Positions 28,970 to 41,729 are shown, numbered from the stretch's first letter. The stretch: DNA of 64,000 nucleotides from Galeruca laticollis (GCA_963921935.1 OY998176.1:177812445-177876444); one strand, 5' to 3'. The notes: a model not told the origin generated them from the letters alone. Made by a program: numbers and translations.

Positions 28970-31900
28970 CCATGAAGCCAGAACTGTCAGATGTTCCTTG
29001 TTAAATGTCCTCAAGAAAGAATATCTGCGGAATTATTATAAGAGCGAATGTGTCGCCACGTGAATACCATGCTATTCTGTCGAATAACAAGGTCACGTGT
29101 ACACACAAAAGGAGTGAACTCACTTGCCGTACGCCTCACCCATGTTAGTGAGACGAGGGAGTCAGACCAAAGATTGACAGAAAACAATTGGTAGTTGGAC
29201 GCAAAAGCTTTTACTAATTTATGAATTGATTTCGAAATAAGCACCTTTAGAAGCGATCAAACTGGATGAGCGAGAACCATTTGAACAAGGGGCTAACAAA
29301 TAGATGCATCAACCATATGACAGTTGACTAGCATCACAAAATCCATGTAGAAAAGTCTTACAAATATGTTTACCTTTGGTTAGAATACGCGGAATGGCGA
29401 GTTCAGGAAGTAGAGAAAGCGGGGAAACAAATGTTTGCCATTGTTTTAAAATATCCTTAATAGGAGTGTCCCACCAAGTTGTCTTTACTAGAAGAATTGC
29501 ATAATCAATTTTCCAAATAGGATCAAGGGATTCACTATAAGAGCTAGATCAAAAATAATACTGATAATAGACAAAATGATCCTTTTAGTTAAATTAGTAA
29601 AATCAGGGAGAGGAGAAAAACAAATTTGAAGCATGTCCGACGAAGAGTTCCATTTCATTCCAAAAATTTTGCAAGGAAACTTTTCAAAAGTTCATATCTA
29701 ATCCGAGGACAGAATCAGTTGAGAGAGATTTGAGAAATTCTAAGGAGTTGGAGTGACATTTATCCAAATAGAAACCAAGTGTATTGAGAACAGTGTTTAA
29801 TTCGGAATAAAGAATTTTTAATTGATCAATTTCAGAGACTCCACTGAGGATGTCGTCCATGTAAGTTTGCGAAAGTATTGCATATTGAGCTAAAGTATAA
29901 GTAGGGATTTTTCGGCAATGACATTAAGCACTCTGGTAGCGAGGTAAGGAGCACAGTTTTGTCCAAATCTGAGCTTAGAAAGTTCGATGCAACTAAATGA
30001 ATACGAAGGAGTTTCTCGCCAAAGTACATTTTGTAAATGACGTTGATCAGGAGAAATTTCAATCATCCGGTATATCGTTTGTATATCTGCACAAAGGACG
30101 TATCGAAAAATCCGGAAACGGCGAATAATATCGAACAAATTATCCTGGACTTGATATGCCTTGAGCGTGAGGTTATTAAGAGATACTCCAGTTGATCTTT
30201 TGCAATATAGAGATATAGGTACCACTTTGGCGTGGCCTAATGAGATATAATCAAATTAAACTTGTTTGTAAGTGTCAAAAAATTAAAATTTATTCTCGAA
30301 TTTCTTTTCTAGATTAAAAAACCGCCTTTTGGCGATTGAGAGAGAGAGAGATGACCTAATTTTTTATCAGTGTCTGTTAGCATAGGCATGTAACTTGATA
30401 TCTTTCTGAGGGTAAAATATTAGTAGTCTCTAGAAATATTTGCTCAGCTATTTCTTCATTAGAAGAGAAGGGCTGCTTGTTAAGTATTTCTTCCCTCTCC
30501 CAGAATTTTTCAACTAAGTTTATTCAGATTATTTTGAACATTTTTCTCATTATCAAGAGTAGTCGAAAAAGAAAGGGCTTTTTTATTTTTTTTATTATTG
30601 CTATTTAGACAAGATTCGGGGACAGGGCTCGCGAGAACAAAGCACAAGCGAGTATTCACAAAGGTTGATAAATCATCTCCCAGATGACTGACTTAATTTT
30701 TAAATAAATTGAAGTACAAATCGGCTCCGAATAATATTTGGATTACTCCAGGCTAGAAAAACCAGGGATTCGGGCAATAAAACTATTTGGTTAGCAGCAT
30801 TAAGTAACTGACAACGAAATTGTCGTAGTATTATTCTGAACAACTGTATTATCGATGTTAGGATCAATTGTGGGCAAATTGCTTTGCAAGCTAGAATATC
30901 GAGCATTATTAGGATTGATTGATGACTTAAGAGCCTACGCTAAATTTTTTCTAACCGGTAGAGCATTAGAACTATTTTCAAAATGCAAGAGCGTATGGTG
31001 AGTTTTTCCATAACTCAAACATCGATGCAAATATTTACAAGTAGAAAATAAATGTTGAGAGCAGGGACAATCCATACAATGCTTACGAAGAAAAAGAGTT
31101 AGTTTTTCTAAACAATATGAACAATTACATCGGTTTATAGTAGAAGAACTGGAGGAGTTTCGAATATTTGGAGAATGAACAATGTGGTTTGATTTATCCC
31201 ACACACTAATGCAAAGAAACTTTCAATTTATTTTCAGATATTTAGTATCCTTTTTTGAGGAGGACTCAAAAAAATCGAAGTTTTCTAAAACCCTAAAACG
31301 TTGTTACACAAGTTCAAAGAAAGTATCGATCGTGGAAAGAGTATCCGATTTAGATTCACTTTTGGAAGCACGTCTAGATTGAAAAACTAGCTTTTGTTCT
31401 ACCAGAAAAACTATGATAGTTTCAAATCTTTCTTCCCTTTCAAGTTCTAAATTTTTAATAAGATCTAAAGGTTTTTTGCTTAGATATAAAATCCGTCAAG
31501 ACCCGCAAAATTGCTCTTGAGTGAATGTTTTTGATCAACTAATTCAGAATAAAGCGTATGTAACAGTTTAAATTCATCATCATATGTAATTTTTGAAATT
31601 TGGGAATATTTTGATTGGTGACACTTAAAATTTCTATCAATTTGAGTGGATGGCCACGTAAAAGGCATTTCAATAATACAATTTTTCACCATTACTTTGT
31701 TGTTTCGGGTTATTTAGGACTAGAGCAGTAAAGGGATACAAAAACGACATCCATTCGGGTTGATGACTGCTCAATGGTTCAATAAAAAATTTTGGAGTAA
31801 CAACATTTACATTTCCTGGTACACTATCCGGTATCTAAGTACTTTTATCAACTGAAGAAGTAAGTTTATTAATGCAAGCCTCGAAACGATTAGCAACAAG

Positions 31901-32090
31901 ATCCTCCGCGGTTCCACTATCGGATAAACTTTCATCACTGTTAAGAGCGATCCCTAATATTTCAGACTGAATGGCCTGAGAACTGTCATAATGCCTACTA
32001 ATTTAACTTGAATTGAATAAGATTCTCCTCCACCAGTAGGGTTAGCGACAATTGACTCAATTCTCGAGAGCTGAGATTTGGTTCCAGATC
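28970..32090 (-). pseudogene. BEL/Pao retrotransposon #1, gag-RT-RNase H end (degenerate)
   Basis: Read on the minus strand from the right: gag words near 31692 (MPFTWPSTQIDRNFK), knuckle-like Cys/His clusters at 31204-30935 (CNCSYCLEKL, CKYLHRCLSYGKTHHTLLH) and RT at 30225-29890 (VSLNNLTLKAYQVQDNLFDII, YVLCADIQTIYRMIEISPDQ, APYLATRVLN). RNase H follows at 29244-29011 (LWSDSLVSLTWV and WRHIRSYNNSADILS). Just before 28973 it reads FWLHG, the usual word between RNase H and integrase. The frame then resumes at 4082. Many stops and frameshifts are present. This is the outermost host of the nest. Confidence 0.8.
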
Positions 32091-32400
32091 CTTTATTTTA
32101 AAAGTATTTAAAGAAACCGCCTTTTTGATGCGAATTAATAACAATGTTCAAGGCACAAATAAAGAATACCTCAGATTGACAAATAAAATAGATGTTTGTT
32201 TCGATTTTTTCTTGCCCCAAACATCGAGTTACATTCTAAGCTCACTTGCGGACACTTCCACTGCTTTGCCATATATACAAAGTCTCTTTAGTTGCAGGAA
32301 AAATGAAATTAGAAGTTTAATTGAAAATGTGTTAAAAAGTTATGCAAATAAAAAGTCATACTAATTTATGCATTTGAGTTACTACTTTTTAAATTAATTA

Positions 32401-33075
32401 ATATTGAAATTGACTGTCTCGACCCTTACTTCGTGGAATATGCTCATATTAGTGTTTTTAAATGAAACTCAAGGTCTCTAGTTAATTCCACAAAATATAA
32501 CAAGTTATTGAAAATTCTAAAAAATTGACAATTGTTTCGATAAATCAATATCATCGTCAGAATGACAGAAGTTACATTTCATTTTATGCCTACCTGATGT
32601 TTAGTAGTTATATTTGGCTAGACCAAGAAGTAACATAACTTGTGATTGGCTTAATATATGTTTATAGAAAAAAGAAGAAGATGTGATATTACGAATATTG
32701 AAGCTTAGATATTATTAGCCTTATGGTGATATCCTGGATATCATTTTTCCAATTAAGATCAGTATAACTGTGCAATGATATAGAGAACCAGGAAAACTAT
32801 ATCTGCTGATCTTTACAATTATCACTTAAGAAGACAGTTTATTAGATTAGATTTAACTGTTCATTGACAACGTCATATTGTGGGTTTCTCAAATGTCTTC
32901 TAATTTCCAGTTCTTCAAGGAAATCCAGTTCTTGTTTCTTTTCACAAATATGCAGTACTTCTAGTTTTGTGTTAGGTATCAATGAATGATTGGTGTCAAG
33001 TAGATGTTTTGCGTAGTGGGATTTATCTGGTTGTTTTAATCTGTATGCTCGTAAGTGCTCATGTATCGTATTTCT
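32401..33075 (-). mobile_element. Penelope-like element fragment, inverted partner
   Basis: This is the reverse complement of the C-terminal GIY-YIG region and pLTR of the copy at 33076-34140. It begins around the NFEIRYSEH part of the endonuclease at 33075 and runs leftward through the pLTR. A hammerhead motif lies at 32570-32515. It forms a head-to-head inverted pair with its neighbour. Confidence 0.8.
32515..32570 (-). ncRNA. Hammerhead ribozyme motif in PLE pLTR, core intact
   Basis: On the minus strand: TTCT...ATT (stem I), CTGACGA core, TGATATTGATTTATC (stem II, GATA/TATC), GAAA, then C-AATT-G (minimal stem III), then GTC cleavage site, AAT...AGAA (other side of stem I). All conserved core bases are present. 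PLE pLTRs are known to carry such minimal hammerheads. Confidence 0.8.
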
Positions 33076-33084
33076 GCATATAAT

Positions 33085-33756
33085 TCAATGATACATAGAG
33101 CTTTTTCAGTTCCTATGAACAAATGTAATTTTGATAGAGAGATTAATACAATTAGACATATAGCAACATCTAACGGTTATCCAATAGATATGATAAATAA
33201 GCTAATTAGTAAAAAAGAGGAAAAAGTGGCATTACAACTAAAATATCCTAAACAAGCTGATGAAATTAAAACTTATAAAACCATCACATATGCAGGAAAT
33301 ATTCCTAATAATATTTCAAAGATAATATCTTCAGCAACGAATCCAACAATTTCTTTCAAAACTGAAAGTAACGTGAGTACAAAATTGTTGAATATAAAAA
33401 CAAAAATACCACTATTAAAGAAGTTGGGTATATATAAACTCAAATGTCCAGAATGTAATGCTGTCTATTTGGGTCAGACCCTTAGGAATTTTGAAATACG
33501 ATACAGTGAGCACTCACGAGCATACAGATTAAAACAACCAGATAAATCCCACTACGCAAAACATCTACTTGACACCAATCATTCATTGACACCTAACACA
33601 AAACTAGAAGTACTGCATATTCGTGAGAAGAAACAAGAACTGGATTTCCTTGAAGAACTGGAAATTAGAAGACATTTAAGAAACCCACAATATGAAGTTG
33701 TCAATGAACAGTTAAATCTAGGGAATTCTCCACTAATAAACTGTCTTCTTAAGTGA
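33085..33756 (+). CDS. PLE polyprotein C-terminus: RT thumb and GIY-YIG nuclease (truncated)
   Basis: The open frame (annotated start 33055) gives 233 residues. The first part (HRAFSVPMNKCNFDREIN, then IATSNGYP) belongs to the PLE RT C-terminal helices. The endonuclease starts at KLGIYKLKCPECNAVYLGQ, carrying GIY and a YLG variant of YIG. It continues with RYSEHSRAYR, KSHYAKHLLDTNHS and the terminal FLEELEIRRHLRN, which holds the conserved Glu. The CxxC between GIY and YLG is the typical PLE insertion. The domain is complete, but the RT is missing, so the copy cannot move by itself. Confidence 0.8.
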   Translation, partial: SMIHRAFSVPMNKCNFDREINTIRHIATSNGYPIDMINKLISKKEEKVALQLKYPKQADEIKTYKTITYAGNIPNNISKIISSATNPTISFKTESNVSTKLLNIKTKIPLLKKLGIYKLKCPECNAVYLGQTLRNFEIRYSEHSRAYRLKQPDKSHYAKHLLDTNHSLTPNTKLEVLHIREKKQELDFLEELEIRRHLRNPQYEVVNEQLNLGNSPLINCLLK

Positions 33757-34011
33757 TAATTGTAAAGATCAGCAGATATAGTTTTCCTGGTTTTCTATAT
33801 CATTGCACAGTTATACTGATCTTAATTGGAAAAATGATATCCAGGATATCACCATAGGGCTAATAATATCTAAGCTTCAATATTTGTAATATCACATCTT
33901 CTTCTTTTTTCTATAAACATATATTAAGCCAATCACAAGTTAGGTTACTTCTTGGTCTAGCCAAATATAACTAACTACTAAACATCAGGTAGGCATAAAA
34001 TGAAATGTAAC

Positions 34012-34067
34012 TTCTGTCATTCTGACGATGATATTGATTTATCGAAACAATTTTCATTTTTTTAGAA
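34012..34067 (+). ncRNA. Hammerhead ribozyme motif, cleavage site mutated
   Basis: CTGACGA, stem II and GAAAC are intact. The cleavage triplet GTC is TTC, which breaks the C-G pair of stem III. It is probably inactive. Confidence 0.65.
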
Positions 34068-34140
34068 TTTTCAATAACTTGTATTATATTGTGGAATTAA
34101 CTAGAGACCTTGAGTTCCATTTAAAAACATTAATTAATAT

Positions 34141-35046
34141 TACTTGAATTTGATTTAATAGAGGCATATTCTTATATAAATTTTAAACAAGTTGTATGCT
34201 TAGATGCCTTTATGGTTATAACTAGAAGTGGCAACATTGTTCAAAATTTCAGTACCCGTTTAATGTGTCAATAGTAACCTATTTAGTAGTTTGGTCCTTG
34301 TTTAATTACTATATAAAGAGAGATGCCAATATCGTCGGAGTTTTATCGACGATAATTTCGAATACGCCGTAGTATAGTATTAAATAAAGTCAAACGTGGT
34401 TTGTGTATACGAGCGCCATTACGACTAGAGAGTAAACATTTAGTTCTTTCGTTTTGAAGCGTTTTTCAAGACTTTTAGTGACAAAATAAACTTTTAAGTT
34501 AATTAATTTAATTTATTTGGATTGTCGTGGTTCGTCGGTGCAAAGTTTGTCAGGAAAACAGCCGAAATTGCCAAGGCCATGTATCTACAATACCATCCCC
34601 ACTTTTTGTAATTCATTCGTTATTTCACTACTGGCGTTAAGAATTGTTGGCCGCAAAAATGAACGTGTTTATGGATGAATACCCCTCTCTATGTTTATTA
34701 TTACTCTAAGAAGAATACAACAATCACTTAATAATAAAAATGTTTACACAATCGATAAATTATTTCCAAATAATGAATGTCGACGAAAAAAGAGAAGCGA
34801 ACGAGAGAGAAATTATACATTCAAATTTTATGGCAATAAGTAAAATCAAAACTTTCGAAATAAACAATAATATGTACTTCCTAAGTTATAAATACAAGTA
34901 ATATTTTCAGTAAAAGTAGTTACAAGTAGCAATAGAATGTAGCAAGTAAACTTCCAAACAATTACAATAGCGCAACAATGAATTAATTTTATTAAAAATC
35001 TCGATAAGCGGCTGTTAAAATACAAATTTATAATAGTAATTAATAT
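34141..35046. other. Stretch with LTR-like composition, no gene
   Basis: No coding region is seen. Around 34300-34500 it shows actatataaagagagatgcc followed about 60 bases later by attaaataaagtc, the usual TATA-to-poly(A) spacing of an LTR. I cannot find a second copy or a primer site with confidence. The rest is AT-rich and featureless. Confidence 0.35.
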
Positions 35047-35757
35047 ATAGTGGCCGTCTAAAGTCTCCCCACCATATCTATTTTATGAACCATAGAACTT
35101 GAATCAATAATTATTTGGGTGCCTGAAACGGGGTACAAATGCAACGTTTTTGATAGTATTTAATGACGTCATCATTCAAAATGGCGGGTTGCCGCCATTT
35201 TGTAAGATAATTTTTTAAGAGATCATATAGCAAATAATACCTCATTTGTTCCAAGTCTTGTTCAACGACACCATCACGATCAAAATATTTCTACTTATTT
35301 GTGACTTTCACCCCAGTTGCTAATTTTAAAAAGATGAACGTGTTTATTGGTCGCTTGAATATTTCGTGTGTCATTGATCTATTAGTCGGTTCAATTTTGA
35401 CATTAGCATCGTACTACTGTCAAAATTGAGAGTTTTCGTAAGAAATATCCAAGCGACTAATGAACACGTTGATCTTTTCTAAATGGGCGACTGGGTTGAA
35501 ATTCAAAAATGAGTAGAAATAGAGGTTGATCGTGATGGTCTCGTTGAATAGGACTTGGAACGAGCCTTCAAATGAGGTATTACTTGCCATATGATCCCAT
35601 TTAAAACTAACTTACAAAATGGCGACCGTCCACCATTTTGAATGATGACGTCACGAAATACTAACAAAAACGTTACATTTGTACCCTTTTTCAACAATTA
35701 TTGATCTAAGTTATATGGTTCACGAAATATATAGTTGGGAAACTTTAGACGGGCACT
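35047..35757. mobile_element. Fold-back MITE (about 710 bp)
   Basis: The left arm (gtggccgtctaaagtctccc, then ...aatgacgtcatcattcaaaatggcg) is the inverted repeat of the right arm (tttgaatgatgacgtcac ... actttagacgggcactgta). The arms are about 300 bp with a short centre. The centre also has an inverted tract around ttcaattttgaca/tgtcaaaattga. The end CAGTGCCCGTCTAAAG flanked by TA suggests a Tc1/mariner-type non-autonomous element. No protein is encoded. Confidence 0.75.
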
Positions 35758-37165
35758 GTATAATTAAGATATAGTGAGTAGAATTCAAATCAAAAAGGAT
35801 AAATTCTCAAAAGTTGGCAATAAGTACGTACTAATACTCAATTGGCAATTTTTAAAACAGTAATCCATAATAATTAACAATATTTGACTCAATTTATAAT
35901 ATAAAATATTTTTATACGCATATTAATTTTCGAATAGTAACACAATTAACTCGTAAACTTTCCTCAAAACCAAAATAAGGAAAACATTCAATATATTGAT
36001 AATAAACCAATATCCAAAATTACCAGTTCACAACTATAGAGGACTCCTCTTTGTGCACGAATATTTCTCTTTCCAACGCCGACGATTTATATTTGTGGAA
36101 ACTTCCAATCTCACGGAGCACGGTGTTGCCAAATAGAGTTATTCTTCTTCAAAATTGATCAACACTCGCGCACATGAAGTTAATGTTTTAATAACTGTAA
36201 TATTTGATTTAACTCTAGCGATTTTAACTTTTCCACGTTAAGTTGAGCGGATATTATCTTGTCAAACCCCAAAGCGAAATTTTCTATAGAAGTTGTACAG
36301 CTTGAAGAAGAAAAGTAATTTCTAACTTTTTGAAACAGTAGATGATTCCAAATGGCTAATCGTAATATAGATCCGTCTCGAAGGACCACTAATACTATAA
36401 ATAAAACATGATACAGATGGAGCAGTAGTGGACTACTTATTAGAAAAATTGAGCAATTGCTGGCACAAGAATATTCATAGTATTCATCGGAAGCTGCAAA
36501 TCAATAATCGATGGACAATCGTGTAGAACACGGACAAAGGAGTAGAAATCAAACTATGTTTCGTAATGCACATTATTTCTTTAAATAATAAAAACCACGC
36601 AGCTCAGTTTCCATATAAAGCAAATATTATGAAAACAACATATTTCTACGCAGATACTTATACATGATTAAATAATAAAATTTTTAGAGTTAGCTATACT
36701 GTTATACCGCACATATAATAAAATTTGGCAACACCGTCGTACAGAAGCTGATATATTGTTTCGTTATTTGGTAAATTACAATTTGCCGGTGGCATTCCAA
36801 TTTTTTGTGATTAAGAACATAAATTGTTGAAATTGATTTAGATTGGATATTACCCCATATTCATAAATGTACTACCCACCAAGCAATTATTTTGATTAAT
36901 AGAAACAAATTAAGTGAATTAATATACTAAGATTTTTCGGAGTACATATGTTGTCTTTGGAAGTCGGAAACACTCTCCCCCCACCGACCTCTTCTCTAAA
37001 ATCACTAATGACACGAGGGCAAACGAGGGACGGAAACGAGTTTATTCGATATATGATAATAAGGCATTGGATTTTGTTTAAACTTTGGCGGGGCCTTCGC
37101 ATCTGTTAAAATGCGATTTCAACAGAACATTATTTTTTATGATCGTTAATAAGAAAGTCTATCGT
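35758..37165. other. Intergenic AT-rich stretch, no gene
   Basis: I see no coding signal. At about 36396-36490 lies a segment that matches 2384-2470 (shared core gatacagatggagcagtagt). It is a possible far LTR remnant of BEL/Pao #1. Two short words, ggcaacaccgt and its inverse acggtgttgcc, occur at about 36728 and 36122. Confidence 0.4.
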
Positions 37166-38880
37166 TTGTTGGGAGCCGCTATTTAGAAATTTCAGGAATC
37201 CGAATGTCCCAGAAAGGTTTCTAATCTATAACCTACGAACCACAGTTCAGTCTACATTTTATTAAATTCGTGAGCAGAACAGTGAATAGTGTTTAATAGT
37301 GACCAGGGTATTTAGTATCAATTCGAAATTGAATCTGTAGTTAAATTAGGTATAAATGAATAGTTGAGTGTATAAATAAATCAAGTAGATATTCCGTGTG
37401 GATAAATTTATCCCACCCGTTGTGATGAAAACTATTTGAATAATTGAGAAAAATATCACACTGGAGTCAGGTGTGGGGTAATATAAATAAATAGTTACGG
37501 ATAAAAGGCTAAGAGACTCTGTGACTTGAATGTGACGGAGCTAAGCAGAACTGGAAAACCACGAATTGAAACCTGGAAAGAAGAGTGAATTAGTGGAAAG
37601 ACTCAATATGGCACTGGAATGTGACGGATTGGATCCAGAAATATTTTTATTTAAAGACGAGGTTTCCACCTTATCTCGTGAATATCTGCAATGAAAGAGA
37701 AGATTTCAACTATGAAGAACGATGTTTCTGCTAAAATGAAGTACAATATTTCTGATTTGAAGAACGATATATCTGCTATGAACAACGATATTTCTGCTAT
37801 GAAGAACGATATTTTTGCTATGAAGAACGATATATATGCTATGAAGAATTATATATCTGCTAATATGGACGAGAAGATTACTGCTATGAAAAACGATATA
37901 TCTGCCGATAGCTTATCGTAAATGGAAAATGACATAGCCGCTGATGCATAAAACAAAATTTCGTCTCTTAAATAAGATATTGGGAGTAATATGTCAACGA
38001 TAGACGATACAATCAAGGAGATGGAGTAAAATATTGCAGATTTACGAACACAAGACACGCCAGCAGAGAAAAAGAAGATCGAACAAATATAACCTTGCAA
38101 GCCAGAAATACAATTCAAGATAGAAGATATTGGCAGTATTGCTCGAGTCAATGCCCCAACGTTCGGCGGAAAACCGTCGTGGACTTACTATGTAAAACAG
38201 TTTGAAGCAGCCGCTGGAGTGAAAAGGGAGAAGGCTGTGAACTTAAGCATCGCGCTTCAGGGAGACGCCTCAGATGTAGTTCAGACAATACAACTTGAAG
38301 AAACGGATCACTCCGAGCAGCCGAAGAAGAGGATTGACATGCGATATTGCACGAGCATCTTGTATATTCGTACCAATACCAGCTGAAAACCCGAAGTCAG
38401 AAACATGACGAAACCCTTCAAGAGTAGGAAGTAGATTTTGCCCGATTAGTTTGATTTGCGTATCCATCAGCATCAGAGGACATGATGAAATTTCCGGGGA
38501 TCCAGGCCTTTATTGATGACTTACGTTACCCCGATATGCAGGATAACTTCGTTTAGCCTATCTCAAAACGTTGGTCGATGCATTGACTGCTGCTATTGAA
38601 TATGTGAAGAAGTATGGTTGCACAACCTGATTTTCTCCAAAATTACAGAAATCCAAGTCCGTACTTAATCAAGAAAAAATTAATGAGGTCGTCTATCGTA
38701 TAAGCAAGAACCCCAATGGAAAACCGAAAGTAGTACACCAAAAACGATGTTTGTGCAATTAAAAAAACTTGAGAAAATCTGATTCCATCTCCTGGCAAGA
38801 CACTGGGACACAAAACACAAATCGCGGTGTCTCTGCTACCTGGTAACAAAAAACTAATTTCACGATTCCATATAATTTGT
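37166..38880 (+). pseudogene. Gypsy-type element copy A, internally deleted
   Basis: The sequence before 37468 ends in atcaca and is followed by a primer-site-like tggagtcaggtgtggggta, so it is likely a 5' LTR end. The gag remnant has the same SAP-like start (LCDLNVTELS), and then a long run of KNDISAMKNDI-type repeats (37690-37920). Gag core words continue to about 38620. It then jumps to integrase C-terminal words (NYRNPSPYLIKKK, KNPNGKPKVV) at 38640-38760. Protease, RT, RNase H and most of integrase are absent. Stops and frameshifts abound. Confidence 0.75.
37690..37920 (+). repeat. Short tandem repeat encoding a heptad-like gag coiled coil
   Basis: A unit of about 21-24 bp (gctatgaagaacgatatttct) repeats at least seven times with drift, giving K/M-N-D-I-S-A-M. 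The related intact gag at 44.3 kb has fewer units, so the array has expanded here. Confidence 0.7.
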
Positions 38881-41729
38881 TCTAAGTTTAGACATGAAAA
38901 GTATTGTTTTACTTTGTTTTTGTAGTGAACTGAGTTCGACTTTTCGAACGTTTTGAAATTTCTATTGAATGTATATGAAGAGTATTTTCATTTAGTTTGA
39001 GTAAAATCAAATATATTACATAAAGAAATTCTTTGTTCCACAGCCAGTTTACTGACTTTGTTATCAGATGTACTTATACTATAAGTTTTTGTACTCTAGC
39101 TAGGTTATGGTCTAGTAATTTTTACGTCATATAAGCAAGTATCAATATGACATTATAGAAATATTTCATCATCATCAGAGCGTCAATGAATTGAACTTTT
39201 AATACGAAAAGGATGTGGTGACAGGTAAAGCAAAATATTCTGATAGACCCCGCACACCACGTATGGGAAAGTGTCTCTCAGTCATGAATTTTTAATTTGT
39301 TTTGGATTTTAACTCTCTGATGAAATATTTCTATGGGCGCAATAAGACCCTATTACTAGTTTCCGTGATATAGGGTGTTGTATATGAGATATATTCACTT
39401 TCCATCACTCCATATCTCCCAAATTATCATTTTATTCTTATTTATCCTAGGTGGTATTATCATCACATCCTTGTGTATTAAAGATTTTCTTAGTACATGG
39501 AGGTTTCAGTTGATAATAATGCTAATTTGATACAGACAAACTTGTTGCTTCATAGAGTGAAAATGCGAGAAAGGAATGAATTATCACATACTATTATAAA
39601 TTCATTTCATCTATCATCACCATTGATACAATTCATAGAAGGTAATTCACGAAAGTGGGAAAATTATTTGTTCTCGTTTTTGGACCACCCTAAAGTAACA
39701 AACCCACCGAATATGAAAAAATTCTCGTGAAGGATGTTAAATGATGTGTTACATCGTATACAAAGTCGAGTGATGTCAATTTGATAAATTAACTATACTT
39801 AATTAAATAAAAACCTTGATTTTTGTCATCGCGCTATATCTCATCAGGGAGTCCGAGAATTCAAAATACTATCATTCATATCGTACAAAATTTTCATCGG
39901 AACCCTATCACGGGTTTTTAATATACAAGGTGAACACTTTGTGAAAGAAGCTAACATCTCTACATTCCGCATTGGTATATTTTCACTTTAGTTTTTGGCG
40001 AGTTTGCCATAGTTTCTCCTCATCAGGCATATTTCTGTGGAGATATTGATTTTTGCATAAAATACTGATCAGGAATAATACAGTACCGTATCTCTCGAAA
40101 AAAAGCGATAACTTGAATAAACATCTGCAAGATCGTCTAGAAGGCGATTTAATTGAAAAGTTATTTTTCCATGCATACTCTTTCTCAGAAATAATAATAT
40201 ACTTGTTACATTCGCAGAATTTATTAATGTATTTTATTATGTATTTATATCGTTTTATATAGAGTGTACATTAGTTGAAATTGTTGCCAGATTTCTACAC
40301 CATAGGAACGTTTTGTTTGCATATATCACTAGTTGGATAACGTTTCTCCTATTTTTCTGTATTTAAAACATGATCTGAATTATCTTCTCGGATACCTACA
40401 TGGCACAACTTACTATATTCCTTTTATCTCGTAGTACGTATAGAGAACAATTGAATGAGGATTAATATCAAGAAAATCCTAATGTCCATGATCGTTTTCT
40501 TGTTGCCATAAAGCTCAAGTACTCTTTTTGGATCATTAGATTAATTGAAATTTTTTTTGTACTGCTAGAGTTCAAGTTATTTTTAGTGTTTGTTGTAACT
40601 TTGCTGAACAATATAGCCTTCGCAAATAGAGTGAGTTGTTATGTTTGTGACCGAAATGTTATTGCTAGACTCTCAATGCGTTCGAAGGAGATAATATTGA
40701 TGTATTACAAATCGCGATATATCGAAGAAAACCTGCGGGAAATCCACCTGTTGAGATTCAGGATAATACTAAAATATGTTTCAGTTGTATTAACACAATG
40801 ATGAATGACATTATTGCTATTGAAAATAACCCCAATTGTCATCGTCTCAATGGGTTGTGGCGTGTATCAAGTCGTGCCTGCATTATTTTCAATGTAATAT
40901 CTCGCAATATTAGCATTCGCTCGGCTGCGCTGCGCTCCGCCTCGAAACTGCAAATATTGCTCGTAAAAAAATATGCACTTTAAATCCTTATAATATAATA
41001 TACTATTTAATTTATTATTTATATTGTAACATAGTTATTTTTGTCATTTTTATTTGTGTACAAAGTTTTATAAAAATCAAACAATGAAATGTCACATTGA
41101 TTTATGATTAGCAATCAAAATAATTGTATGAGGAGATCCTGTTTAAGATTTAAACCAATCTAAGGAGAAGAAAACTCTCTGGTATCTAGGAAGTAAGACT
41201 TTGGTTTTGAAGAGAGAGGACTATCAATAAATTTTTATAAAAAACAAAGAAAATAGTTGTTCTTCATATTGAAATTGGTGGGAGATTTTTATTAAATTTT
41301 GCTAAAATCATTTATAATTTTACTTCAAACTGTAACATAAACGTACCTTATGAATGTAAATTGTCCATTTGTATTTAGTGTCTTCTTATCAAAATATATT
41401 AAGAAGCATCCGTAAATATTGCTCCTGGATCCCGAATCTATAATTATTTAAATACATCCTGCAGTCAACAATTATAGCGTCAACAGTGTATCATATACGT
41501 AGCAGTTCCTGTTTTGCAGATTAACCTTGTTGGAATTTTAAGGTTTAATTGCTTTACGTCATTATTGTATTCCTGACCAAATTACATGAGGTTAAACCCC
41601 TAACTTTATTCTTTCCTGGAATAGGAAAGAAAATCATTGAATTGTGGTAAGACACTCTACATCTTTGTGAATAAAACCGCATACAAAAGTGTTTAATTAG
41701 ACATAAGGGTTAATCACGTGCTTTATAAT
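38881..41729. other. Unassigned stretch, no supported gene
   Basis: Several short open frames exist (for example 39497-39730 and 40586-40801). None shows a family signature or intron structure I trust. The composition is AT-rich. The local GC-rich patch near 40910-40950 is notable only for its composition. Confidence 0.4.

Larger units (their letters stand above)
33076..34140 (+). mobile_element. Penelope-like element, 5'-truncated, with GIY-YIG endonuclease
   Basis: It holds the last part of the RT (thumb), the GIY-YIG endonuclease and the 3' pLTR. It starts abruptly at the head-to-head junction with the inverted copy. The pLTR portion, about 33757-34140, includes a damaged hammerhead at 34012-34067. 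Confidence 0.85.

Noticed and set aside
32125..32364. 79-codon plus-strand frame
   Set aside because: No family signature. It overlaps the decayed gag end of BEL/Pao #1.
39497..39730. 77-codon plus-strand frame starting MEVSVDNN
   Set aside because: It is isolated, has no recognisable domain or splice context, and is of a length common by chance in AT-rich DNA.
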